DNA from: JAOEGB01 sp041262585
Lineage (GTDB): Bacteria; Actinomycetota; Actinomycetes; Streptosporangiales; Streptosporangiaceae
Reading direction: 5' to 3'
Length of the DNA: 64,000 bases
Assembly (NCBI RefSeq): GCF_041262585.1
Contig: NZ_JBGCBZ010000005.1
Location: 62,001-126,000 of the forward strand
This document shows, one piece after another, positions 35,806-43,987 of this stretch. The notes below the pieces were generated by a model, which did no database searches, had not been told where the DNA came from, and saw only the letters and a list, made by a program, of their open reading frames with translations. How positions within the stretch are numbered: the stretch's first letter is position 1; each line of letters opens with the position of its first letter. The translations under genes were made by a program, and so were the position numbers.

Positions 35806-36252
35806 TTACGTTGTAGATTTCTTGAGCGCGTCGCGGACGCGGGCCGTGTAGTCCTCGATTTCCGCGTCGTCGGCGTACTTCACGCGCGGCCAGAAGAAGC
35901 CGCGCAGGCCGTCCTTGCGGTTGCGCGGCACGACGTGGACGTGCAGGTGCGGGACGCTCTGGCTGATCCGGTTGTTGATCGCCACGAAGGTGCCGGCCGC
36001 GTCCACGCCTTCCTCGACCGCGCGGGCAACGGCCTGGACCCGTTCAAAGAAGGGGCCGACCGTCTCGTGCGGCAGGTCGGGCAGGGTCTCCACGTGGGCG
36101 TGCGGCACGACGAGGACGTGCCCCTTGAAGACCGGCCGCGTGTCCAGGAACGCGGCCGCGACCTCGTCGGACAGCACCATGTATGCGGGCCTGTCCCCCG
36201 CGGCGATGTCACAGAACAGGCATCCGGCCAGGCGCGTCCCTGCGGCGATCAT
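35806..36252 (-). CDS. HIT-family nucleotide hydrolase
   Basis: A 148-residue histidine-triad protein with the active-site motif HLHVHVVP near residue 110 and the N-terminal CLFCDIAAGDRPA that often binds zinc. Such enzymes hydrolyse nucleoside phosphoramidates or dinucleoside polyphosphates. I chose ATG 36252; a GTG at 36270 would add six residues and is next to the first unit of the intergenic repeat cluster. It precedes the histidine kinase gene by 28 nt in the same direction. Confidence 0.9.
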   Translation of the reverse strand: MIAAGTRLAGCLFCDIAAGDRPAYMVLSDEVAAAFLDTRPVFKGHVLVVPHAHVETLPDLPHETVGPFFERVQAVARAVEEGVDAAGTFVAINNRISQSVPHLHVHVVPRNRKDGLRGFFWPRVKYADDAEIEDYTARVRDALKKSTT

Positions 36253-36273
36253 CTCCGTATTGTCCCCCACCAG

Positions 36274-36391
36274 TGCATGATCACGAACAGGGTCCGCCCA
36301 GGTCAGGCGACGCGCTCAGGAACTCGTGCATGATCACGGCAAGGGTTGTCGCAGCTCAGGTGGCATTTCCGGGAAGTGGTGCATGATCACG
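36274..36391 (+). repeat. Intergenic 53-bp repeat cluster 1 (three units)
   Basis: The 12-bp core TGCATGATCACG occurs at 36274, 36327 and 36380, exactly 53 bp apart. The two 41-nt stretches between cores are related to each other and to those of the clusters at 53232 and 57339 (shared GGT near position 6, GGTC or GCTC near 16, GGAA near 34). The cluster fills the space between the HIT gene and the acyl-CoA dehydrogenase pseudogene, and the last unit contains the pseudogene's stop codon. It is not a CRISPR array, because the spacers are similar. Confidence 0.85.
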
Positions 36392-37024
36392 CGGGGTTGT
36401 GGGGGGTTTGCCAGCCGAGGGTGGTGGTGCCTTGGATGAGGGACTTGGCGATGATCAGGCGCTGGATGTCGTTGGTACCCTCGCCGATCACCATCAAGGG
36501 GGCGTCGCGGTAGAGGCGCTCGACCACGAACTCCTGCGAGTAGCCGTGGCCGCCGTGGACGCGCATCGCCTCGGTCGTGGCCCTCATCGCGACCTCCGAG
36601 GCGAAATACTTGGCCATCGCGGCCTCGCTCGTCACGGCCCACGACTCCGACCGCACGGCCGCCCAGTAGGTCATCAGCCGGGCGGCCTGGATCTCCGTCG
36701 CCATGTCGGCCAGCTTGAGCCGGATCGCTCGGCGATCATCCAGGTCGCCGGCGAGTGCGAGCCCAGGATTCCCGCCACGCCCATCCAACCGCGGGCGATC
36801 TCCTCGAAGACCAGGGCGAACGACACCCGGTCGAGATCGAGCCCGCCGTACCTCTCGGGGACCGTGATGCCGAACAGCCCCAGCTGCCGGAACCGCTCGA
36901 CGATCTCGGCGGGGTAGCGTCCGGCGCGCTCCCACTCTGAGACCACCGGCACGATGTCCCTTTCGACGAACTCCCGCAGCGTCCGCTGGAAGAGCCGCTG
37001 GTCCTCGTTCAGCTCGAAGTCCAT
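36387..37024 (-). pseudogene. Acyl-CoA dehydrogenase with internal deletion
   Basis: Two frames carry the two ends of one acyl-CoA dehydrogenase. From ATG 37024 the N-terminal part reads DFELNEDQRLFQRTLREFVE to SHSPATWMIAE; the reading then needs a frame change to RRAIRLKLADMATEIQAARL and ends with VIGEGTNDIQRLIIAKSLIQ. The FAD-binding middle, about 150-170 residues in a normal 380-residue enzyme, is missing, with the junction near 36735. The protein cannot be active. The stop codon lies inside a unit of repeat cluster 1. Confidence 0.85.
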
Positions 37025-37255
37025 CCCGCCTCCCGAAGGCCGGTCGCGGCCCGCGTGTTCACGGGCGAGCCGAAGACGCAATTCGCCGTCGAACTAATGC
37101 CAACGTTAGTCGCACCGCCCAAGGGGAAACCGTTCACCCACGCCACGGGTCATGGATACGGTTTGACCGCGGGTTAATACGGCACTCAATGAGAATATTC
37201 TTCCGGAATTCGGCGAGCCCCGAGTTTATGAGCGTCCTCGGGTGAGGGAGTCAGC

Positions 37256-40200
37256 GTGACACAGGTGCTTCGGGCGGTGGAGGTGGCCGGGCCCAGCGGA
37301 TGGCGGTGGGTGCTCAGTGAGGAGTCCGGGCTGATCTTGGCCGACCATCGAGTGGAGCTGGACGTCGGCACCGCCGAGTACGAGGCGTTCTGCGACCTGA
37401 TCGAGCATCTCGACCGGCACCGCTTGCCGCACGACCCTGTCGGGTCGGAGACGGAGGCCGTCGATCGGGTGAGCACGTGGATCAGTGAGCACGTGTTCGG
37501 TGAGGCGCTCTTGGCCAGGCTCTCTGGAACGGTGCGGGTCATCGTCCCCCACGGTGCGGAGTTCCTGCTGTCAAGACCGTTGGAACTGGCCAGGGTCAAC
37601 GGTGTTCCATTGGCGCGCAAGCAGATAAGTCTCGTCTATGAGCCCGCGAGCCTCGGCGTCCCCGGGAACAAGGATGACGTGGCCGGGAGTTTACGAATCC
37701 TGGCGCTGTTCTCGATGCCGGCGCGTTCGTCGGTGCTCGCGCTGCGCCGGGAGCGTTACGAGCTCGCCAAGACCGTGCGGACCATCGCCGCCAAGTCACG
37801 CAAGGCGATCGAGCTGCGGGTCCTGCAGTACGGCGTGACACGGGAACGGCTCGCTGAGGCCGTCGAGGAGTATCCGGGCTGGGATGTTCTGCATGTCTCC
37901 GGACACGGCGACATCGGTGTGCTGCTGCTGGAGCAGGCCGACGGCGAACCCGATCCCGTCTCCACCGACGAGCTCATCGAGCTGCTGGCGCCCGCGCGAG
38001 ACCGGCTGAAGCTGGCCGTGCTCTCGGCGTGCCAGTCCGGCGCCCCGCAGGCCGCGAGCACGCTGCGCACCCTCGGGTTCGACGAGCTCGCCGAGCAGGT
38101 CGCGCCGGACGAGGGAACGTCAGGCGAGGGGGCGTCAGGCGACCAGGTCGGCCTGGCCCGCGGCCTGGTCGAGCAGCTGGGCGTGACGGCGCTGGCGATG
38201 CGCTACCCGGTCGCGGACGGCTTCGCGGTCGCTCTCGCGGAGGAGCTGTACCCGCGGCTGTTCGGCGCGGGCCAGCCGGTCGACCGCGCGGTGGCACTCG
38301 CGCTGCACAAGGCGGTGGGCTCCCGCCCCACGGCCGCGGTGCCCGCCGCGTCGATGGGGACTCCGATGCTGGTCGGCGCCGGCGCCGTCGGCTTGCGGGT
38401 CGCGCCCCCGCCCGGGCGTGCGGTCCTCGACCCATACGCCGAGCGGATGGCGTGGTTTCCACCGGAGCCGGAGCGGTTCGTCGGCCGCACGCAGGCCCTG
38501 GTGGAGGCCAGCACGGCGCTGGCCGCCGAAAGCGGCCGCAGCGGCGTGCTGTTCGTCGGCATGGTGGGCGTGGGCAAGTCCGCGTGCGCGCTGGAGCTGG
38601 CCCACCAGCACAGGGGCCGGTTCGGCGGGCTGGCCTGGTGGCAGGCCCCCGAGCAGCCGGACGACTTCGGCCAGGCCCTGGTCAGCTTCGCCACCGCTCT
38701 GGAAACCCAGCTCGGCATCCCGATGATGGACGCGGTGGGCAGCGTGGCGGAGCTCCAGAGATTCCTGCCGAGGCTGGCCGCGGTGCTGCGGGAGGAAGCG
38801 GTGCTGCTGGTCCTGGACAACGTCGACACGCTGCTGTCCGACGACGCGTCCTGGCGCGACCCGATGTGGGGCATGCTGATCGAGTGCCTGATCGGCCACG
38901 GCGGGCTGTCCCGGGTGGTGCTGACCAGCCGGGTCATGCCCACCGAGCTCGATCCCGACCTCGTGGTGGTCCTGCCGACGCACTCGCTCTCGATCGCCGA
39001 GTCGGTGCTGCTCGCCCGCGAGCTGCCGCACCTGGGCGCGCTGCTGCACGACGAGCCGACCGCCGAGCGCACCACCGCCCGATCCGGCACCGGCCTGCAG
39101 CTGGTCCGGCGGGTGCTGAACATGGCCCAGGGACATCCGAAGCTGCTCGAACTCGCCGACGCCGCCGCGGCCGAGCCCGGCAGGCTCGCCGACGCGCTGG
39201 CCGCGGCGGAGGCGGCGGGCCGGGACGCGCCGGTCACCGCGTTCTTCACCACCGGCGACAGCGCCCTCGACGGCGGCCAGTTCATGCGGCTGCTCGCCAC
39301 GTGGGCCGACACCACGCTCTCGGGTCTGCCCACACCCGCGGGCACCCTGGTCAAACTCCTCGCGCACATCGAGGAGGCCGAGCGCCAGCCGTGGATCGTC
39401 TCCAAGGTGTGGTGGCTGGTCTGGAAGACGCTGTACGACGTGGAGGCGCCCCCTCTGGAGCGTGCCCTGGAGCCGTTGATGTCCGCCGCCCTGGTGGAGG
39501 TCGGACTGGTGGAGGTCGGACTGGTGGAGGCCGGACCGGTGGAGGCCGAGCCGTTCGACGCCGACGGCTCGACCGCATCGGAGGTCTACCGGCTGAACCC
39601 CGGCGTGGGCGAGGCGATTCGCGCGAGGACCGACGCGGAGTTCCGCACGCTCGCCGACGAGGCGATGATCTCCTTCTTGCAGTGGCTGAACGACCACGCG
39701 CACACCGAGGAGAGCCGGGGCGGCTCGGGCTCGGCGATCGTCTGGTCCGGTCTGGCGGCCACGCCGTACCTGCTGCGCCGCGGACATTGGCGAGAGGCGA
39801 CCGTCATGCTGGAGACGGCCACCGACCGCGTCGTGGACCCGGAGACCACCAACCGGGCGCTGGGCTACCTGCGCCGCATGCTCGAGCACCACGACGACGC
39901 CCTCGGGCGGCCCGCCGTGATGAGCCTCTACGCCAAACTCCTGTCGAGGAGTGACCCGCAGGCGGCCGCGCAGATCTTCATCGACATCATCCAGAGCAGC
40001 GTCGAGAGCAAGCAGTACGGTGTCGCCTCGGTCGCGGCGGCCGATTGCGCGTCGCTGTACCTCGACAACGGCGACCTCGAGGACGCGCTCGAACTGACGG
40101 AGGCCCTGAGGGGGTTGAACGACCTTGCCGGATTCGGTCCGTGGACGCGAGCGGCCGACGAGTGCCTCGAAGTGACCATCCTGCAGGAGATGGGCCGGCA

Positions 40201-41176
40201 CGACGTGGCGGCCGAGCGGGCGTTCGCCCTGGCCGAACTGGTCGACAGGCTGCCCGAAGACGCCGGGGTGCCCGAGCGCGTCACGCCGGTGAGCGTCCGC
40301 GAGGTGGTCCTCAGCACCGTGCTCAAAGCGGCCGCCAGTGCCAAGGACTGGCACCTCGCCCTGGACATCTGTGAGCGGATCGAAAAGCTGCACCTGCGCA
40401 GGGGCGCCTCGGAGCACGAGTGGGCGCGGTTGAAGCTCAACTACGCCACGGTGCTCCTGCGGCTCGGCCGCGCCGGCGAGGCGGAGGACGTGCTCCGGGA
40501 CATCCAGGCCGTCTTCGAGGACGCCGACGACATCCCCCTGCTCGGCGAGGTGTTCCGGCTGCGGGCGGAGGTGCGGGCCGCGCTCGGCAGGGCGGACGAC
40601 GCTCTCGCCATGGCCCAGGCCGCGCTGCGGTACTCCTACGAGAGTTCCAGCCCTAACGCCCTGGCCGAGAGCCACGACGCCGTGGCCCACTACCTCGCCG
40701 CCAACGGACAGCCCGCACGGGTCTGTCTCCACCACCGGCTGGCGGCGATCATGATACGCGCCGCCACAGCGCATGCCCCGGACGGCGCCACGATCGTCAA
40801 CCTGCCGGAGCTGATCGAGTCCGGCGCGGATCTGTGTCCTCGGACGCTTGAAGAACTCCTCGAAACGGTTGAGCAGATGCCAGGCGTGCGGCTGGGCCTC
40901 GTGCTGCGATCCCTGGTCCCGGACGAGAGGGACCGCGACGAGCTGTTCGACACGACCGTGGCCCGTCCCCGGAGGAATGCGGAGATCACCCGGGAAGCCC
41001 TGGCGGACTACCACAGCGAGCGAGCCGCGCTGGTCGGCGCGATACGCCGGGCCGCCGACGGCGATCACGACCCGAGCCTGTTCGAGGGCTTGGACGACGC
41101 GAGCGCCGGCATCCTCCTCATGTACCTCGCCATGCGTCAGACGCCGGATGACGGCCAAGACGAGCACATCGGATGA
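37256..41176 (+). CDS. CHAT protease / STAND NTPase / TPR-repeat protein
   Basis: A 1,306-residue protein. An N-terminal CHAT (caspase-like) peptidase domain has the catalytic dyad His217 in LHVSGHGDIG and Cys259 in LSACQSG. A NACHT/NB-ARC-like ATPase follows, with Walker A GMVGVGKSA (Lys441) and Walker B VLLVLDNVD. The C-terminal half (about 840-1200) is helical and TPR-like. A 15-bp in-frame repeat gives VEVGL VEVGL VEAGP VEAEP at 39492-39551. GTG 37256 has GAGGGAG upstream. This sensor-switch-protease plan is that of bacterial immune and cell-death proteins. It ends directly against an Mrr-like nuclease gene. Confidence 0.88.
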   Translation: MTQVLRAVEVAGPSGWRWVLSEESGLILADHRVELDVGTAEYEAFCDLIEHLDRHRLPHDPVGSETEAVDRVSTWISEHVFGEALLARLSGTVRVIVPHGAEFLLSRPLELARVNGVPLARKQISLVYEPASLGVPGNKDDVAGSLRILALFSMPARSSVLALRRERYELAKTVRTIAAKSRKAIELRVLQYGVTRERLAEAVEEYPGWDVLHVSGHGDIGVLLLEQADGEPDPVSTDELIELLAPARDRLKLAVLSACQSGAPQAASTLRTLGFDELAEQVAPDEGTSGEGASGDQVGLARGLVEQLGVTALAMRYPVADGFAVALAEELYPRLFGAGQPVDRAVALALHKAVGSRPTAAVPAASMGTPMLVGAGAVGLRVAPPPGRAVLDPYAERMAWFPPEPERFVGRTQALVEASTALAAESGRSGVLFVGMVGVGKSACALELAHQHRGRFGGLAWWQAPEQPDDFGQALVSFATALETQLGIPMMDAVGSVAELQRFLPRLAAVLREEAVLLVLDNVDTLLSDDASWRDPMWGMLIECLIGHGGLSRVVLTSRVMPTELDPDLVVVLPTHSLSIAESVLLARELPHLGALLHDEPTAERTTARSGTGLQLVRRVLNMAQGHPKLLELADAAAAEPGRLADALAAAEAAGRDAPVTAFFTTGDSALDGGQFMRLLATWADTTLSGLPTPAGTLVKLLAHIEEAERQPWIVSKVWWLVWKTLYDVEAPPLERALEPLMSAALVEVGLVEVGLVEAGPVEAEPFDADGSTASEVYRLNPGVGEAIRARTDAEFRTLADEAMISFLQWLNDHAHTEESRGGSGSAIVWSGLAATPYLLRRGHWREATVMLETATDRVVDPETTNRALGYLRRMLEHHDDALGRPAVMSLYAKLLSRSDPQAAAQIFIDIIQSSVESKQYGVASVAAADCASLYLDNGDLEDALELTEALRGLNDLAGFGPWTRAADECLEVTILQEMGRHDVAAERAFALAELVDRLPEDAGVPERVTPVSVREVVLSTVLKAAASAKDWHLALDICERIEKLHLRRGASEHEWARLKLNYATVLLRLGRAGEAEDVLRDIQAVFEDADDIPLLGEVFRLRAEVRAALGRADDALAMAQAALRYSYESSSPNALAESHDAVAHYLAANGQPARVCLHHRLAAIMIRAATAHAPDGATIVNLPELIESGADLCPRTLEELLETVEQMPGVRLGLVLRSLVPDERDRDELFDTTVARPRRNAEITREALADYHSERAALVGAIRRAADGDHDPSLFEGLDDASAGILLMYLAMRQTPDDGQDEHIG

Positions 41177-41761
41177 CTAGCTCGGACCGGTCTGTACGCG
41201 CTGACCTGCCGGGCCCTCCTTGAAGACGTGTTCGAGCACGTCATCGCGCCGGTCGCCGAGCCTCGTGCAGCTGAAGCCCTTGTTCGTCAGCTTCTGGGCA
41301 TAGGCGACGTAGCGTCCAGTCGGCCGCGGGGCGACAGCAGCATCGGGAGCGCGTACCTCGTATGTCCAGGCGCCGTCGAGCAGCCGCACGCACGCGATCC
41401 TGTGGACTCTCGCGTACTCCAGCGCCCCGCTCTGAAACCCGCCTGCCGCGACCACGACCCCTTTGTGCGCGCCCGTCGAACGCAACTTGTCCTTGAGCAC
41501 CTGCACGTGCTCGCGCTTGACTGGAGAGGCATGGCGCTTGCACTCGAACAACACGAGGAAATCGGCGCCGAGAAGCCGGAACCGGACAGTGACGTCGATG
41601 ACGTAGGTGCCGTCCACGCCCTCGACCGGATCGAGATGCCGGACGTCCCAGGCCGTCACCTCATGACCGGCCACCTCTACCAGCTCGGCGACCGCGCGCT
41701 CGTACTCGGCGGGGCTCAGGTCGAACGCCGGCCAGCGGTCGACGCCGTACTCCGTTGTCAC
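41177..41761 (-). CDS. Mrr-like restriction endonuclease (PD-(D/E)xK fold)
   Basis: About 194 residues with a nuclease core: Asp in VIDVTVRF, the pair FECKRH, and the later VQVLKDKLR, together fitting the D-ExK-QxxxK layout of Mrr_cat enzymes. The N-terminal helix DLSPAEYERAVAELVEVAGH is also typical. I chose GTG 41761 because GAGGAG lies upstream; ATG 41779 has no ribosome-binding site. It converges on the CHAT gene with no base between the two stop codons. The protein probably cuts DNA, perhaps modified DNA; no methyltransferase lies nearby. Confidence 0.8.
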   Translation of the reverse strand: MTTEYGVDRWPAFDLSPAEYERAVAELVEVAGHEVTAWDVRHLDPVEGVDGTYVIDVTVRFRLLGADFLVLFECKRHASPVKREHVQVLKDKLRSTGAHKGVVVAAGGFQSGALEYARVHRIACVRLLDGAWTYEVRAPDAAVAPRPTGRYVAYAQKLTNKGFSCTRLGDRRDDVLEHVFKEGPAGQRVQTGPS

Positions 41762-41831
41762 CCGGCATCTACTCCTCATAGATCCGATGCCAGCAGGCGA
41801 GAGAGTACCGGATGCCAGGGGATCGAGGCCG

Positions 41832-42791
41832 TCAGGTCTGACTCAGACCGTCGTTCTCCGTGTCCTTGGGCTGGTCTCGCGGCTCGACGAACGGCTCCGT
41901 CGCGGACCCCTCCTCCACGATCTTCCGTCCCCGCTGGAGCTCGGCGTCGAACTCCGCCCCGATGAGGATCGCGATGTTCGACAGCCAGAGCCACACGAGG
42001 AACACCACGACCGCCGCGAGCGTGCCGTACGTCTTGTTGTAGGAGCCGAACCTCGCCACGTACAGCCCGAACCCGGCCGACACGACCATCCACAGCACGA
42101 CGGAGGTCAGGCTGCCCGGCGTCAGCCAGCGGACGCCCGGCTGCCGGACGTTGGGGGCGGCGTAGAACAGTAGGGTGATCATCCCGGCCGCCAGGATGAC
42201 CAGCACCGGCCACTTCGCGATGTTCCAGGCCGTCACCGCGACGCTGCCGAGCCCGAGGAGCCTCCCCACGATCTCCGACAGCCGCCCGGTGAGGGTGACC
42301 GCCACCGCGGCGGCCGCCATCAGGATCACCAGCACCAGCGTGAGCAGGACCCGCAGCGGCGTGACCTTCCAGAACGGCCGGCCCTCCGGGATGTCGAAGA
42401 TGGCGTTGGTCGCGCGGATGAACGCCGCGATGTAGCCGGAGGCCGCCCAGAGGGCGAGCAGGAGACCGCCGATGGCGAACACCCCGGCGGTCCCCTGGTT
42501 CTTGCTGACATTGCCGAGGCCGGTCGACAGCATCTGCTGAACCGGCCCCGGTGTCAGCCCCTTGATGTTGCCCAGCAGGCCCTCGACGGCGCCGGGGCCC
42601 AGCAGGCCCACGATCGAGACCAGCACGATGAGCCCGGGGAAGATCGACAGAACGGCGTAGTAGGTCAGGGCCGCGGCCCAGTCCGGGATGTTGTCGTTCT
42701 TGAACTCCCGGGCGGTGCGCTTGAGCGCCCCCAGCCAGTCGCGGCGTGACAGCCGCTCGACCGGCCCCTTGTCGTCCTTATGGTCGGCCAT
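41832..42791 (-). CDS. YihY/BrkB-family membrane protein
   Basis: A 319-residue integral membrane protein of the YihY/virulence-factor BrkB family. The conserved start DNIPDWAAALTYYAVLSIFP is at residues about 33-52, and six hydrophobic segments follow. The C-terminal 45 residues are acidic and soluble. It is often called ribonuclease BN, but this label is a historical error for the family; the function is unknown, perhaps transport or envelope maintenance. It forms a minus-strand group with the DUF3618 and holin-X genes. Confidence 0.9.
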   Translation of the reverse strand: MADHKDDKGPVERLSRRDWLGALKRTAREFKNDNIPDWAAALTYYAVLSIFPGLIVLVSIVGLLGPGAVEGLLGNIKGLTPGPVQQMLSTGLGNVSKNQGTAGVFAIGGLLLALWAASGYIAAFIRATNAIFDIPEGRPFWKVTPLRVLLTLVLVILMAAAAVAVTLTGRLSEIVGRLLGLGSVAVTAWNIAKWPVLVILAAGMITLLFYAAPNVRQPGVRWLTPGSLTSVVLWMVVSAGFGLYVARFGSYNKTYGTLAAVVVFLVWLWLSNIAILIGAEFDAELQRGRKIVEEGSATEPFVEPRDQPKDTENDGLSQT

Positions 42792-42811
42792 CTGTCGTCG
42801 TCCCGGCCCGC

Positions 42812-43363
42812 CTATCGGCTCCTCTTCCTCCGCAGCAGCTTCCGCACGACGAGGAGCGCCACCGCGCCGACGGCGACGGCCACGGCGGGACGCCGCCTGG
42901 CCTGCTCCGCTACCCTGTCGGCCGCGTCCTTCACGGTGTCCGGCGTGACGTCGCGGACCCGCTCGGCGACCTTGTCGGCCGCGTCCTTCACGTTGTCCTT
43001 CACCGTGTCCGGCGTGGCCTCGCGGACCCGCTCCGCCACCTCCGCGGCCTTCTCCTTCACCATGTTCTTGGTCCCCTCTATTTTGTCGTGTGCCCTGCCC
43101 TTGACGTCGGCCTTGGCGGCCAGGGCGTCGATGGTGTCGCCGAGGTCGTCGCGCGTCCGGGCGATGTCCTGCCGGACTTCGGTCAGCTCGTCGGCGGAGT
43201 CGGCCGGATGTGCGGGGTCGGGCGAGCCGGCCGCCGCCGTCTGGCGCTGGGGCACCGCGTTCAGCGACTCGGCCTCCGTCACCGGGTCGGTGACGTCCTG
43301 TCTGTGGACCCCCACGCTGCCGGCACCCGGCCGGGCGTCACGTGCGGGATCGGTCTCGCTCAT
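42812..43363 (-). CDS. DUF3618-type membrane-anchored protein
   Basis: A 183-residue protein. The DUF3618 signature TEVRQDIARTRDDLGDTIDA lies near residue 75, followed by a helical region with repeated VKDxxxxxADKVAERVRD-type heptads (residues about 110-160) and a C-terminal transmembrane segment (PAVAVAVGAVALLVVRKLL) with a basic tail. I chose ATG 43363, which overlaps the stop of the holin-X gene (ATGA). It probably binds the inner membrane surface as a coiled coil and works together with its two neighbours. Confidence 0.85.
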   Translation of the reverse strand: MSETDPARDARPGAGSVGVHRQDVTDPVTEAESLNAVPQRQTAAAGSPDPAHPADSADELTEVRQDIARTRDDLGDTIDALAAKADVKGRAHDKIEGTKNMVKEKAAEVAERVREATPDTVKDNVKDAADKVAERVRDVTPDTVKDAADRVAEQARRRPAVAVAVGAVALLVVRKLLRRKRSR

Positions 43364-43806
43364 CTCCGCGCTCTCTCCTTCACCACGTCGATATCGGTCT
43401 TGAAGCTCTGGATCGCCTTGTCGGGAGTCGGCGGGGTCGCCCTGGACACCTGGCGCTTGCCGACCAGGCCGACCACCCCGGCCACGAGCAGCAGCGCGGC
43501 GCCCACGATCAGGGCGCTCGCCCACGCGGGCAGCACCATCGCCAGCGCGATGATCGCCGCGGCCACGAGAGAGCCCCCGCCGTAGAGGGCCACGACGCCC
43601 GCGCCGCCGAGCATCCCGGCGCCGACTCCCGCGCGCTTGCCCTTCTCCGTCATCTCCAGGCGTGCCAGCCGCAGCTCGTCTCTGACGAGGCGGGAGACGT
43701 CCTCGGACAGACGCCGGACGAGTTCGCCGGTGGACAGCGTTTCCACCTGATCGGGCACCCGATTGGTCGCCTGATTGGTCGCCTGATTGGTCGCCTGATT
43801 GGTCAT
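43360..43806 (-). CDS. Phage holin superfamily III / holin-X-like membrane protein
   Basis: A 148-residue protein of the DUF1469 (PspE-like, holin-X) type: helical N-terminal region (LSTGELVRRLSEDVSRLVRD, LARLEMTEKGKRAG) and two transmembrane segments (about residues 64-85 and 93-116). Despite the name it is a chromosomal envelope protein, not a phage product. The N-terminus is unusual: a 12-bp tandem repeat makes it start with ATNQ repeats. It is the first gene of the group and overlaps the DUF3618 gene. Confidence 0.88.
   Translation of the reverse strand: MTNQATNQATNQATNRVPDQVETLSTGELVRRLSEDVSRLVRDELRLARLEMTEKGKRAGVGAGMLGGAGVVALYGGGSLVAAAIIALAMVLPAWASALIVGAALLLVAGVVGLVGKRQVSRATPPTPDKAIQSFKTDIDVVKERARR
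43761..43805. repeat. 12-bp tandem repeat in the holin-X gene start
   Basis: GATTGGTCGCCT is repeated three times from 43761 and partly a fourth time into the start codon region. On the coding strand it gives TNQA units directly after the initiator methionine. It is a likely site of copy-number variation. Confidence 0.85.
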
Positions 43807-43987
43807 GGCCGGCCTCCCTTCCAGGTTGGGAAGCGACTACCCCCAGGCGAGAGCCCTAACCACCCGTGTCGGGACGGTGAACATAGGAATGTCACGATAC
43901 GGCGGAGTTCTCACCGGCTCCCGGCAAAGATGGGAAGAAGGAAGTGCGGCCGCGCTGCTACGGTTTCGGTGGCGAAAGGGGGCAGCG

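Noticed and set aside
36274..36391. CRISPR array (regular short repeats)
   Set aside because: The 53-bp period and 12-bp core look array-like, but the sequences between cores are related to each other and to those of two other clusters, and no cas genes are present.
43360..43806. Prophage indicated by a holin-like gene
   Set aside because: The protein belongs to a chromosomal envelope family that only carries a phage-holin name. No other phage gene is near.
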